DNA of 40,768 nt. Origin: Gnetum montanum. Its lineage: Eukaryota; Streptophyta; Gnetopsida; Gnetales; Gnetaceae. This document shows, in pieces, positions 1 through 10,103 of the stretch (its first letter is position 1; each line of letters begins with the position of its first letter). A program made the translations under genes and the position numbers. The DNA lies in the NCBI GenBank assembly GCA_015680685.1, contig MNCI01035832.1, forward strand, positions 659,381 through 700,148, read 5' to 3'. The notes under the pieces are model-generated. The model made no database searches. It had not been told where the DNA came from and worked only from the letters and a program-made list of their open reading frames with translations.

Positions 1-666
1 AACAGTCATGAAGCCCATTAGCCCATATGTTTCCACAAACAGCCACCTCCTAGAAGCCTTAAAATAAAAGATTCCCTAAGTAAATGGTGATTATGGGCGG
101 GTGGGGCTTTAGCCAGGGAACAACCCCTATGTTACCCCATAATATGATCTATGAACTTGTAACCAGAGCAGAAGCAAACAAATGAGAATAGATGTGGGAT
201 GAATATATATTAAGGCGGCGGCTTGACTTTACTATGCGGCCAAATATTGGTGTTCATCCGTGATCTGGTCTTCATCCGTACCGATCACGGATGAAGGCAT
301 CTATTTGAGTAGGTGACCTAACAGCCTGAAAGTGGGTCGGGCACCTCTGAAACCAAGCATTCAAGGCAGCGTTCACCAGTCACTTTCTGATGGCTGTCTT
401 TATGCTCATGCATTTTTTAATGATTCGTAAACAAAGCATTTCAGGTCCTTTATACCGAGATTACCATGTACCACTAGCCTACATTTCTCCCCAACAATGC
501 AATGTTGAGTTATGAATTAACATAAAGCATCCCACAAAGAATTGTTTTCTTTTTAAATGGAAAAAAAAAAAAGAAAAATAGTCAATTCAACGTTCATAGG
601 TAACGTTTCTGGCTCTGCTTATATTTATGACAGTTCTCTGATATAAAAAGACTGTGACAAACCAAC
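1..666 (-). other. 5' part of intron 2 of the monooxygenase gene, no exon seen
   Basis: The exon ending at 667 is followed on the minus strand by a GT donor (666-665), so this stretch should be intron 2, at least its 5' part. I translated it on the minus strand looking for the next conserved block of the family and found none. It contains one clear hairpin (253-295). The intron is therefore longer than 660 bp or the gene is truncated. Confidence 0.5.
253..295. repeat. 13-bp perfect inverted repeat with nested third copy
   Basis: TTCATCCGTGATC (253-265) is the exact reverse complement of GATCACGGATGAA (283-295), with a 17-nt loop. The loop carries another TTCATCCGT (271-279), so the right arm can pair with either left copy. 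It lies inside the presumed intron 2. Function unknown. Confidence 0.7.
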
Positions 667-2288
667 CTCCATTGTTCTGTTGTTAATAAAATGTGCTTGT
701 GGATGGTTCCTTGGCTGACAAATTCTGTCGATCACAGAGCATCTAACCCCTGCTAGAAACAATGAACTGCCTCTGTTAGAAATATCATGAAAATATTCAA
801 CTACCATCAGGCCAATCTGGCTATAATCATTCAATCATGGTACCAGTATTGGTGAACAGCTTTAATAAATTTAATTGTAGTTAACAAAATGATTTGACAT
901 TTTATCATTGACTCCAGTGGATGTTTATAATGTATTTTCATTGTGCCATTTTAGCATCTGTAGATTCAAACCAAACAAGTGCTATTAGAGCATGGCTAAA
1001 GTCTTCTCTTAGCAGCTAGCCTCAAGATACTGTAACAAGTTGCAGAGGAAAAGTGAAAGGACGAGCTTCTACACCATGGTTAATGTTATCAGAAGTTGGC
1101 AAATGCACAAAGCGGAAAAGAAGGAAAGAAAAAATAATCACACACATTTTGGTAGCCAATCTCATTTTGTTCAGGATAAGGTTAGGATGGTGATATGATA
1201 CACATTTTGGTACAATGGAGACTAAAAGCATAGCATATCAAGTTGAAATGAAGAAACAAAAGTTTCAGTAATGGCTTCAGCCACATTCAAGATCCTCAGA
1301 AAGTTGCAGATTTTGACAAATGTCTGCTATCATACAATTCTTGTAACAATGAATATTTATAAAAGAATGTCCGGCAGAAGCACTGTACAGCAATTATTAG
1401 CAACAGGAGTGGTATTGGCCAATATGCTTTCACCCTTGCAAGCAATTTTGTGCTTGAAAATCAAACCTAAGTTGCTATACAACGTTTATCTATGTTCTCC
1501 TGCCCAGCATGAGAAATCTATTTACAGAGAGTTTTACAAGTTGACTCAAATTATCTTAATGAATTAGAATGATAAGACAAAGACTCATGGAAAATACAAC
1601 TGATGCCACTCAGAATAGAAACAAACTTGTTTTGCGAGTGGCAAGGCAATGTACTAAAACAGGCAGAAAAAGGTATTCTGAAGGTTACAATCCAGTGTCC
1701 TATGGACACTGCAAAAGAGATGAAAAACGTATGACAATGTAAATGCAAACTGTTTGAAAAATCCCCATAAATGAATTTCCTCAAGATTAAATAGAGGATA
1801 TATTGATCCGGGAGAGCGCATCAAAAAATAATTGATCCTGGGAAAGAACAAAAGAACGCGTAATGGAAACAATAAATAAAATATTAGTGGGCGGGGAAAA
1901 GGTAAATGACTCTAGAATCTTAAATGCTAAGCTGCAACAAAAACAGTAATACATGGAAAAGCAGAAACGATGCAACTCTATTCCAGCAAACATCCCAAAA
2001 TATCGACTTGCTGCAGCTATGAACACCAAAACATTAAAGGATGAAAATTTCAGTACCATACTTATCGAGGAGTAGCGAGAGAGCAAGGCCCACAGGCCCT
2101 GCTCCAACTATCAGCACTGGAACACGTTGTTCGTCTTCTTCTTCTCCTTTCTTTTCCGCAGAACTGGAATTCATTTCGCGACGAAATGCGTTCAACTTTC
2201 CAGAATGATAAGAAGAGTGTGTTCTTCTTGGGAAAAACCATGTAGAAAGCCTGCAACAAGACTTGCACCGAAGCATACGCAGGGCCAT
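667..2288 (-). CDS. FAD-dependent monooxygenase (PheA/TfdB type), exons 1-2, partial gene
   Basis: Exon 1 is 2057-2288 and exon 2 is 667-749, joined by a 1307-bp intron with GT (2056-2055) and AG (751-750) ends; the phases match. Exon 1 codes for 77 residues. Residues about 1-50 are rich in Arg, Ser and Cys with few acids at the start, suggesting an organelle targeting peptide. Residues 57-77 form the Rossmann beta-alpha-beta with GAGPVG (62-67), which binds the ADP part of FAD. Exon 2 (residues 78-105) continues the second beta strand to an acidic residue (SVID) and then HPQAHFINNRTME, the hallmark of FAD_binding_3 aromatic-ring hydroxylases; plants have close single-copy relatives. The start at 2288 was chosen because it opens the targeting-like peptide; an in-frame ATG at 2327 is an alternative. 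Substrate unknown. No stop lies within the two exons. The catalytic C-terminal exons are outside the window. Confidence 0.85.
750..2056 (-). other. intron 1 of the monooxygenase gene
   Basis: The borders are fixed by matching protein homology on both sides and by GT...AG ends on the minus strand. Phase 1 is preserved: the glycine codon after Lys-Tyr is split one plus two bases. The body is AT-rich and holds no recognisable transposon protein. Short ORFs on both strands here are unconvincing. Confidence 0.8.
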
Positions 2289-3159
2289 TTTGTTCGCTGC
2301 ACACACCACTCCACTGGTTGCTGGCATTCTTCTTCGATGCGTAGACTGTAATTTTGAAAAGAAACGGAAGTCCTCCAACGGAAGGATATATGCATACTTG
2401 ACGTAATTCGTTCTGTATACATGCATGGCAAAGTGAATAAATAGAAGTCAGGCAATTAAGAGGGTATGTGAGAGAGATGTCCCAAGTGGTGGTTCTCTTG
2501 GGCTCCCAAGTGGTGGTTCTCTTGGGCTCTCTCCATGATTCGGGGGCCATGAAACACTCTGAGGCATTTTCGGGTGGCTCTCAAGTGTTACAAAACCCAC
2601 CCCAGCTTGGTGGTAGCAATAGGACACCCTCCTATTGCAACTCTCTTCTCTAAGTCCTCTTCCTTCCCTCTTTTCCGTGGAGAACTACATGGCCCTGATT
2701 CTACGGCGGTCGTAGATATGTAGGTAGCCAAGACTGGATAGTTTTGGTGCGGTGCGGTGCCATGCCACACCTTGTACCAGATCGTGAGGGATCTGGGGGT
2801 GAGAGGTACCTTCCCTTGTAGGTGCATCGTCTCCCTTCCCATCGATGTGGTCTACAAGCTTGTGTGTGTGTACTTGTTTGCTTGGTTCTCTTCTACTTGC
2901 ACTTGTGAGATGCTTGCATGTTTGAGGCGTATTCCCCAGGTCTTTTGCCCCTGATCCATTGGATCTTTGTGAATTCGTTGGAGTGTCGGGCAACGTCGAG
3001 GCAACGTTGTTACAATATGTCTATCTTTGAGTCCACGAAAAGTATCTCAAAGGTAGAGTTCTGTACTTGTAAGTATTAGCCTCATGTTTTAGGCTGGTCA
3101 AACACACCTTGTAAATATGCAAACTTATTTCAAGACTTCATCTGATTTTCTAAAGACTC
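2289..3159. other. upstream flank of the monooxygenase gene with a GC-richer block
   Basis: This is the 5' side of the minus-strand gene. It holds ACGT-core TGACGTAA (2399-2406) and the RY-like palindrome CATGCATG (2420-2427), both possible plant promoter elements but unproven. From about 2586 to 3014 the base composition is richer in GC than its surroundings. That block starts TGTTACAAAAC and ends ACGTTGTTACA, like an LTR, but the flanking 5-mers (tcaag, atatg) do not match, so it is not called as an insertion. Confidence 0.35.
2480..2527. repeat. 24-bp perfect tandem duplication
   Basis: Two exact adjacent copies, 2480-2503 and 2504-2527, each beginning TCCCAAGTGG. They lie about 200 bp upstream of the monooxygenase start on its promoter side. 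A simple replication-slippage duplication is the likely origin. Confidence 0.85.
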
Positions 3160-4405
3160 TTAAAGAGGTTTTTATCAAGAGGTTCTCACCGAGTTTCTTG
3201 CAATATTATTACTCTTCCTAAGAATAAGGGTAGTTTAGGTCTTTTAGATTCTTTCAAATAGGAGCTCACCTTGGTTGCTAAGTGGTTGGTTCAACATTTG
3301 GATGCCCCTTGCATTATTGGGACTCTTCTCCAATTAAGGTTTCAATAAGCATTTCCCAAAAAAAAAAAAGACATTTTACAAAGGTATCCACTTTGCTAAT
3401 TAGATTCTCTCTTCCCATATGATCATCATTCCTAGATCTCATGTCTTCAAAAGCATTTGGAGGACTCTAAAGTTTTACACAACTATATTGATTGGACTAA
3501 TGTCAAGATCAATCCTACTCTTCTTTCTAAGCATTGCCCCTGGTGGTTACCTCTTTCACCTACTCCTCTTGCCACTACAAATTCTAGGGTGGCTACTTCT
3601 TGGTTTTAAAAGGGAGTTATTTCTCTTAGCTATCTTCGTCTCATCGACCAATGGATTTATTGAGAAGTATTTGATAATTTGTATGGGGCTTCTAAAGCCA
3701 TGCATCATTGTTTTGATCGAGTTTATAATTTTATTCATCACTATTTGCAGCTAGATGCTTCGATGCAAAGTATTTTTCATGGCCTTTGTTGGACTAATGG
3801 GTTGAAACTTTTGTCTTAAGCCGCATGATCCTTTTCAACTTTTGCATAACTCTTCAATGGTTGTCAATTGATGTAATAGGTCTTAGCACAAACAAAAATT
3901 AGAACAATTTTGGATATCCCTCTTCAAAAGTATATAGAAACTTCTAACTCTCCCTAAAATTCAACAATTTCGTTGGTATCTTTTTCATCAAGGTCTACCT
4001 ATCAACAAATGCCTTGAATATCTTGGGATTTATACTTCTAGTTGCCCTCTCTATGGAGGTACAAATGATTTTGTTCATATTTTTTGGCATTGTCATTTTA
4101 CTCAACATGTGTGGATATGGGCTTCCAAAGTTATCCCCTTTTGTCACTTATCTCAAGCTGATGTGTTTTTTGGCTTTTTGCCTGTTACTTCTATAAATTG
4201 CAGATTTCTTTGGAATGTTATCAAGCCTATTGTTCTCTTTTATATTTGGAATGCAATGCTATTTTCAGTAAACTAATTATTCAAATATCTTTCTGTTGAT
4301 ACATTTAAGCCATCTTATGGAGTAGAATTTGTAAATTAATGTTTCAGTTTTATTAAAATCCAAATGTTAATAGTGAATGTAAGATAGCATATAAATTAAA
4401 AAAAA
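3160..4405 (+). mobile_element. L1-type LINE remnant, 3' portion
   Basis: The sequence reads as the C-terminal half of a plant L1-like ORF2. It includes the stretch after the reverse transcriptase palm (LPKNKGSLGLLDSF, from about 3214) and a zinc-binding zf-RVT region near 4043-4120 reading CPLYGGTNDFVHIFWHC followed by HVWIWAS. The canonical second Cys is Tyr here. Several stops and at least one frameshift separate the blocks. The A-rich run at about 4399-4407 may be the decayed poly(A) end. 5'-truncated LINE copies are usual. No target duplication was identified. Confidence 0.75.
3190..4275 (+). pseudogene. LINE reverse transcriptase C-terminus and zf-RVT domain, broken
   Basis: In the frame starting at 3190 the sequence reads RVSC...TLPKNKGSLGLLDSFK then a stop, then ELTLVAKWLVQHLD. 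This matches the region that follows the RT thumb in plant LINEs (usually HRVSW...LPKxxGGLG...KWxxR). A second long block, roughly 4035-4260, carries the zf-RVT signature and ends FYIWNA, the common YIWxxRNxxIF tail. An A-run near 3358-3369 and several stops break the reading frame. The protein would have reverse-transcribed LINE RNA at the target nick; this copy cannot. Confidence 0.7.
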
Positions 4406-5640
4406 GAGAGGCAAAAGTTCATTGGAGTTTGGTTGCCTTCTTGGTAAAATAAAAGTATTCACATGTCAATGAATAATCAGGGTGTTTATTGTCATCAGTA
4501 TAGAACTTTAATTATTATAAATTAAAAAATTTTTGAAAAGAGAAGAACAATAACATTATAGTTGCTAATTCAAGTGAAACAACTAAGTGGAAAATAACAA
4601 AGGTACCTATAATTGTTCACCTTGCTTGAAGTTTTAAAAGATGAATATCTCTCCTGGAATTTGAAAATATGGTGAAATAAGGAGATACTCTAGAACTAGT
4701 CAGTTACAGAAAATGAGAAGTAGTGTGAGCAATAAGAAAAAATTTGAGTGCTATTGAATCTTCCAAAATGTCATTATCTATACAAGAAGTTAATTATATG
4801 CTGTCTATTGTGTAAGTGTTAGAAATTTAATAGCAAGAGAGCAAGGCTCAACAAAAATTTTCAGATTAACAAATATTTGTAAAAATCATGAGCGGATCAT
4901 CCAAGATTTCAAAACACACAACAAACAAAAGAAAAAACTAAGGCTATTATCAAAATCACACTCTGGAAAAATGGAAGATGCGTATTGGTGGAATGTTGAA
5001 ACCCTACATTGCCATATTATTTTAAATGAACAATATCAAGATTGGAAAAATATAAAACCCCAAGGAATGTTTATTATTTGGAAGAATTAATGGCACCCAT
5101 CAAAAACAATAGGAATAAATAGTAAATATTTAAGCATTGACAAAATTTTAAAGCCTAGATTCAGGCACAAGACATTATGAACTCATAAACAAGCTACAAT
5201 GCTTAGAAAGTGCTTATTTTAAGGCTGTGTTAGGGCTGGCAGAAATGACATCCAAACCCTACAAAAGAGATAGTGCTGAAAACCCCAAACTACAACAATG
5301 GAAAAAATGTGCAGCTCCTCTTGGCTAGATCAGGCTAAAACTCAGCCATGATGCCTATGGCTCTGGCTAAGTCATCATAAGTTACGATGATGCAATGGCA
5401 ACAAAGCAGTAATAAAGGTGATGGTGGCATGACGGCGACACAACTGCAAGCTCCACCAACAAAGGGCTAGAAGACATTTGCTCTTGCTTGGAGGAAATGG
5501 CATAAGAAAGGCATAGTAGATGGTAACTTTTCCTCTTAACACGGAAAGATGGAGATGTAATGCATGGTGTTGAAGCCACAAGAAATGAACAAACATTGTA
5601 AAGCAATGAAGCTTTAAGGATGATTTTAAATTTATATATA
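4406..5640. other. no recognisable gene
   Basis: AT-rich sequence with frequent stops on both strands. A minus-strand open stretch at 5375-5650 (91 codons) has no recognisable domain and composition unlike the one host exon here. Possibly old transposon sequence. Confidence 0.4.
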
Positions 5641-6002
5641 TATTTTGCAAAAGTTGGGTAAGGTTTATTGTTATTAAAAAATTAGAAAAGAAAGGGTTTA
5701 TGAATGTTTAATAAATTTATTATTATTTTTAATTCCCATAGGAAATTATCATTAATTCTCCTTGATATTTGTGGTCTATTGTGAGACACTTGCCAACTTT
5801 GGCTTATATTTCTCAAAATTGTTGTAACTTCCTATGGTGATCTCCATGATATTTGTTACCAAGGAAACACTTGGCAACCATAGCTTAAATTGATAATAAC
5901 TTCCTATGGAAGTTATAACTTCTAAGGTAGTTATAATTTAATATCCCTAGATATTTGTAATACCTTTAACTTTTCATGATTATTGTAACTACCCAAGGCT
6001 AG

Positions 6003-6009
6003 TATAAAA
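6003..6009 (+). promoter_or_regulatory. candidate TATA box (TATAAAA)
   Basis: TATAAAA in the context AGTATAAAACGCC, followed 25-60 bp later by a purine-rich G-run. No gene downstream is recognised, so it may be the promoter of a decayed retroelement. Confidence 0.35.
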
Positions 6010-6033
6010 CGCCTTCAAGGGCAGAATTGAAAA

Positions 6034-6063
6034 GGGGAAAGTTGGCGGGGAGGGGGCGGGGGG
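6034..6063 (+). other. G-run cluster, potential G-quadruplex
   Basis: G runs of 4 (6034-6037), 4 (6047-6050), 5 (6052-6056) and 6 (6058-6063) stand out in an AT-rich setting. The loops of 9, 1 and 1 nt would allow a four-tract quadruplex on the plus strand. It sits 25-54 bp downstream of the TATA box at 6003. Confidence 0.5.
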
Positions 6064-6780
6064 TGAAGCAACTTTGAAAAAGACAATTAAAGATTATTTG
6101 TAAGATGGCTTGCTAAGACATCAATTCGGTTGCTTTGTTTCAATCCTATAAGTTCTTTTCTTCCCATTTTGTTATAGTTGCTTAGTTAATGGTTTAGATA
6201 CTATGGTACTTGGCATTTAATTTTGGGATTTTTCCAAGGTTGCTTTTATAGCCCTATTTTTGTGTAATATTAGACTTCTATTAAGATTTTCCATAAAAGA
6301 ACTTATGCTGTTGAAAAGCCTCAAAAGAGATTTAATATTAATGTCTTAACGAAATTGTCTATTTTGATCATAGAGAATCTAGGAAAATCTTTGATATTTT
6401 GAGATGACTAAAGTAGCTTCATTGTTTTAAAGTGTATTTCCTTGGTATTTCAATCAAGAAATTGTCAAATCTTTTTGAAAGCTTTGTTCAATGCAATCTT
6501 TGACAACTATTAACTAGCCAAAATAGAGACTCGTACTTTGTAGTATAATAGGATTATCTTTTTGAAATTACTTGTTGAGCTCTAAAAGTTTGAACAATTC
6601 GTAGTTATTAAATTAGGAATAGCTTTATTGCAAAGTGTTTTCTCATGTCAATTTATCTTACTTAAATATGTGAGATTTCACACAAATCTACTTTCCTTTC
6701 TTTCTTCTTGTAAGTCCATTGAATTTTGCTCTATTTCTAGTTTTCTTGTGGAACTTTCTTTCTAGGAAAATTAAGGAGCA

Positions 6781-7801
6781 TATTGACAAAATTATGGTTA
6801 GATGTTTTTGCAAAATTTCATTTGTTACAAGTAGTGTACTATAAGGACTATATAGACTCAGTGATTGAACAAAATAGGAATCTTCAACAACTCACAATAT
6901 TTGACAAAGTTTGTCAAATCTCTTTTATGATAGCAAATTACAGTTTTATACATAACCCAACCATTTCAACATTCGCAACAATAAACACATACTCATGTCT
7001 AGTACGTTTCATGACTACTAAGTTTATTTGGAGGTATTTGGGCCTTGGTGTTGCCAAAGACTAGCAACCATCTAAATCCTATTTAAAGAACACCTTCGAT
7101 CCCATGACCCCCTGGTCACGAGATCATGAGGCCACCACACGTTGGTGGTCCAGTCCTAAATGGTCCCCAACACTACCATCTAACTATTATGGAAAAATTG
7201 TAGATCTTTCACCATGTTTATTTCCAAATCATATCTCAAGCTTCAAAGGTTAAGTTAGATATTAATCAATTAATTCATCGTTTGCAAACTTGGTTCAAAC
7301 CTATGAGTGATTTAGACTCTAGTTCAAGTAACCTTATTAACATAATTTGCTAGAAATGAGCTTCTCTTTATTATTCTAGTTATCATCTGCTTCATTGATT
7401 TCTCCTTCATTCTTTTTATACTCTTGATTACAGTTGATTCTTAGTAGGCTATAGATTTTGGGTTGAGTACTTCTTTTCATTCTCCCTATACTCCTAATTA
7501 CAATTGATCCTTGGTGGGTGGCAAATTGCTGGAAGGGTATTCCTTTCCTTTGTTATTGGTTGTTTGTAAGGATGTTTCTCTCCAAAAGCATCCCTAGTAC
7601 TTTGAGTCTTCCCTTTCATGTTATTTCTTTCTATATCTAGTCTATATGGTTTGATCTTGAATATGTATTTGATGCTCTATATTTATGAATAAAACTTTTT
7701 TCTTGAGGGTCCAACACCCCTCCAAATATGCAAACTTATTGTTGATCCCCAAATTCATAGCAATTTCATGCACCTCTATCATCAAAGTAATTCATGCAAG
7801 T
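6781..7801. other. no recognisable gene; 70-bp imperfect duplication inside
   Basis: An open stretch at 6783-7064 (93 codons, plus) has no recognisable domain. A small cluster of hairpins lies near 7115-7147 (TGACC...GGTCA and CCACCA...TGGTGG). Two similar units, 7406-7475 and 7476-7545, both begin TTCATTCT and read TATACTC(C/T)T; they form a period-70 imperfect tandem repeat. The stretch ends near 7690 with TGAATAAAAC, a poly(A)-signal-like motif. Confidence 0.4.
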
Positions 7802-8031
7802 GGGGCAATCTTTTGTGTCTACCTCAATTAGCGTAAACAATAAACTATTAGCTTAGTAGTAAGACTTTTAATTTGGTAAGTCTAATTTATGGGTTTGATT
7901 CACGTAAGCAATATATGAGGCAATTTTTCTATCTAAATTAGTTTAAACAATGAGGTGTTAACTCAACGAAGACTCTTGGTCGAGAACTTCTAAGTCATAT
8001 TGTGGTTGTGATCATGGTTGTATTAATTTAT
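7802..8031 (+). repeat. tandem pair of tRNA-like units, possible SINE dimer
   Basis: Unit 1 (7802-7916) and unit 2 (7917 to about 8031) share their start (GRGGCAAT), then (A/C)AATTAG..TAAACAAT, then tRNA-like promoter boxes. In unit 1 a box A-like TTAGCTTAGTAGT (7848-7860) precedes a box B-like GGGTTTGATTCAC (7891-7903). In unit 2 GTTAACTCAACGA (from 7957) precedes GGTTGTGATCA (8003-8013). The spacing suits RNA polymerase III internal promoters. No foldable acceptor stem or anticodon is evident, so this is not a functional tRNA gene. Confidence 0.4.
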
Positions 8032-9964
8032 GGCTCATCAAATTTTGCAAAATTTTTCAGCAACTAGTTGTGGGGGTAAGGTTCTAAGAATCTAAAAATT
8101 CAATATTCCAACCTAACTTGGATTTGATTTTAATAGGTAATATTAAGTTATAACTGGAGTAATGCTATTATGGTTTAGATTTCATTAAATAATAATGAAT
8201 TATATAGTTACATTTCCAGCTCCAACACCCCTTCTCTTAGAAACAATAACATAAAATTTAGAAAAAAGTTTAAATGAACATGAATATATTTTTATATACC
8301 TCTTCCATGGTTTGAATTTTGTGTAGGTTCACTTGAGATCTAGCTGTACCCTACATTCAGGACGAGGGTCTTGGCCAACGTCACCATCCATGACAAACAA
8401 ATAAATTCATAATTTCACACTTTATATTCCTACTTGACACAGCTTAAGTCTAAGCCTTCTATATGAATCATAGTTTTTAAACTTGATGATAGATCATTGA
8501 TTTAACAATTAGTCGTCGGATTAGAAGTTTTGCTTATCTGAATTGAGTTTAGCATAACTTTTATTATAAATCTAATTTTTAGGATGAAATCAATAGATTT
8601 AGGTATCATTTTTGTTACTTTTAAATATAACTCAGCCTGACTCACCGAGTTACTAAGATTCTTGAATGCCAACCTAATATATTTCTTGACTATTTAAATA
8701 TTGATATGAATAATGGTTGATTTGGTCACCTGTTTCATGTTTTTTTGGTAGCACATCTAAAGTGGCCATTGTTTGTTGTATATGCCTTGGTCGCATGTCT
8801 ATTATTCAATGCTGCCAATAAATAATCCTCATGCAAATCTCTTCTCACAAAGTCCCTTAGATATTGTAGAGTCTAAAATATAAAAATCCCATAATGAAGA
8901 AATAGATACACTCACTATCATTGTGATTCTCCTCCCAAGCTAACCATCATTTCTAATGTTTTTGCCAATATAAATGATGGGCAACATTGCTTACTACTTA
9001 CTAGTGGCACTAGCTTATTCCTTTGTACTTTGATTGATATAGAACTCAAAGGGTTGGTTCTAAATTCTAAAGCTAGATTTTATTGTGAGCCCTCCTTTAA
9101 ATTCCATGCACCATGCCTATTGCTCCATGTCTATGCACATCATTGTCATATGATCATATGCAAGACTTGGATCTCACTACCATGCATGCAAATCATCGTG
9201 GACCTGCATGATTGTTGACCTTGTCGACTTATCACATCTCTTTCATCAACCTCCATGGTAGCACACTTTGTCATGCTATGTTAAGTTTGCTAGAAAAATC
9301 TTGTGGATCTGTAATAATCCCACTTTCTTGGATTTTCATCTCAATGTTCATGGTAATATTTGTGAGTCTACTTTTTTATGATTATGTGTGTGGATAGTGT
9401 TGATTTATAGAATTATCTATAATTTTATGACTATGATAGATTTAGAGTATTGCTAGTGTGCTTGTATTGATGATTGGTTGAATGAAAAACTATTATTCAT
9501 TGTGATTGATCTAAATTATGCTAATTTGTATTGTGTATTACTAGATGCAAAGTACTAAGTACATACTACCAATTGATTTAGCATATATTAATGAAATGAA
9601 CATAAGGAATGTTGAGTACAAATGAAATTGAAATGTTGCATTATTTCTAAAATTGTTACAATGCTTTTATTTTTATGTGTTGCATGACCTATGTACTTTG
9701 AAATAATTTCTTAAATTGATTAGAATATTTTTATGTGAATTATATATGTATGTATGTATATCAATGTGGGTATCTAATATACTTCTTTAGTATGCATTCA
9801 TATAAGTTTTGGATATCTCATCTCTAAGGGCTACTATGTGAATTCTAATTATTCAACAATTAGAATTGGAAAGAAAGAAGAAACAAAGATTTCTTTATGT
9901 TATGTTTCAAGGATTGAAAGACGTATGCTTCACCTAGTATGAATGATTGTTTAAAATATACATA
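8032..9964. other. no recognisable gene
   Basis: AT-rich sequence. Open stretches at 9030-9218 and 9212-9397 (plus) are short and carry no recognisable domain. The stretch ends with the host target sequence of element E1. Confidence 0.4.
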
Positions 9965-9969
9965 CATAT
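9965..9969. repeat. left target-site duplication of E1 (CATAT)
   Basis: CATAT directly precedes the TGATGAACC start of the E1 5' LTR and is repeated exactly at 15677-15681 after the 3' LTR. Five bases is the usual length for Ty3/gypsy insertion. Confidence 0.85.
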
Positions 9970-10009
9970 TGATGAACCATGATTTGTCAGGCTCCTATGT
10001 TGGACCCTT

Positions 10010-10077
10010 GATATCCGACCCTCGATATCAGGTATGTGATATTGCGGCCTCACTAGCAATATTAGGTACACGATATT
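10010..10077 (+). promoter_or_regulatory. U3 array of GATAT motifs at 14-bp spacing
   Basis: GATATC or GATATT begins at 10010, 10024, 10038 and 10072, and the related AATATT begins at 10058. Successive spacings are 14, 14, 20 and 14 bp. The array ends about 20 bp upstream of the TATA box. The 3' LTR keeps the same spacing (14789, 14803, 14817, 14837). It may be a repeated transcription-factor site; the factor is unknown. Confidence 0.5.
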
Positions 10078-10095
10078 GTACTTTCTGTATGAGCC

Positions 10096-10103
10096 TATAA
10101 ATA
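10096..10103 (+). promoter_or_regulatory. TATA box of the E1 5' LTR (TATAAATA)
   Basis: TATAAATA preceded by GAGCC. The same octamer occurs at the equivalent place in E2 (16430-16437, minus) and E3 (26712-26719), supporting its role as the LTR core promoter. Confidence 0.75.

Larger units (their letters stand above)
5641..6780. other. possible LTR or promoter-like block
   Basis: No protein is recognised. The block holds repeated AACTTCCTATGG motifs (near 5826 and 5898), a 9-bp-arm hairpin at 5896-5916 (ATAACTTCC, loop TAT, GGAAGTTAT), a TATA box at 6003-6009 and a G-rich stretch just downstream. The combination of TATA, promoter-proximal repeats and an untranslated stretch resembles an LTR, but no second copy, primer site or target duplication was found. 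Confidence 0.35.

Noticed and set aside
1271-1567. 98-codon plus-strand open frame
   Set aside because: Lies wholly inside intron 1 of the minus-strand gene and has no recognisable domain.
2588-2993. Minus-strand open frames of 84 and 102 codons upstream of the monooxygenase
   Set aside because: No recognisable domain. They overlap each other in different frames within a GC-richer block, where chance open frames are longer.
2586-3014. Possible LTR with TGTTACA-type ends
   Set aside because: Flanking 5-mers (tcaag and atatg) do not match, no second copy is in the window, and no primer site follows. Kept only as a GC-richer block.
6783-7064. 93-codon plus-strand open frame
   Set aside because: Composition and lack of motifs give no support for a gene; no neighbouring exon or promoter evidence.
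7848-7903. Functional tRNA gene
   Set aside because: Box-like motifs are present, but no acceptor stem, anticodon loop or D-loop pairing can be drawn. Treated as a SINE-like relic.
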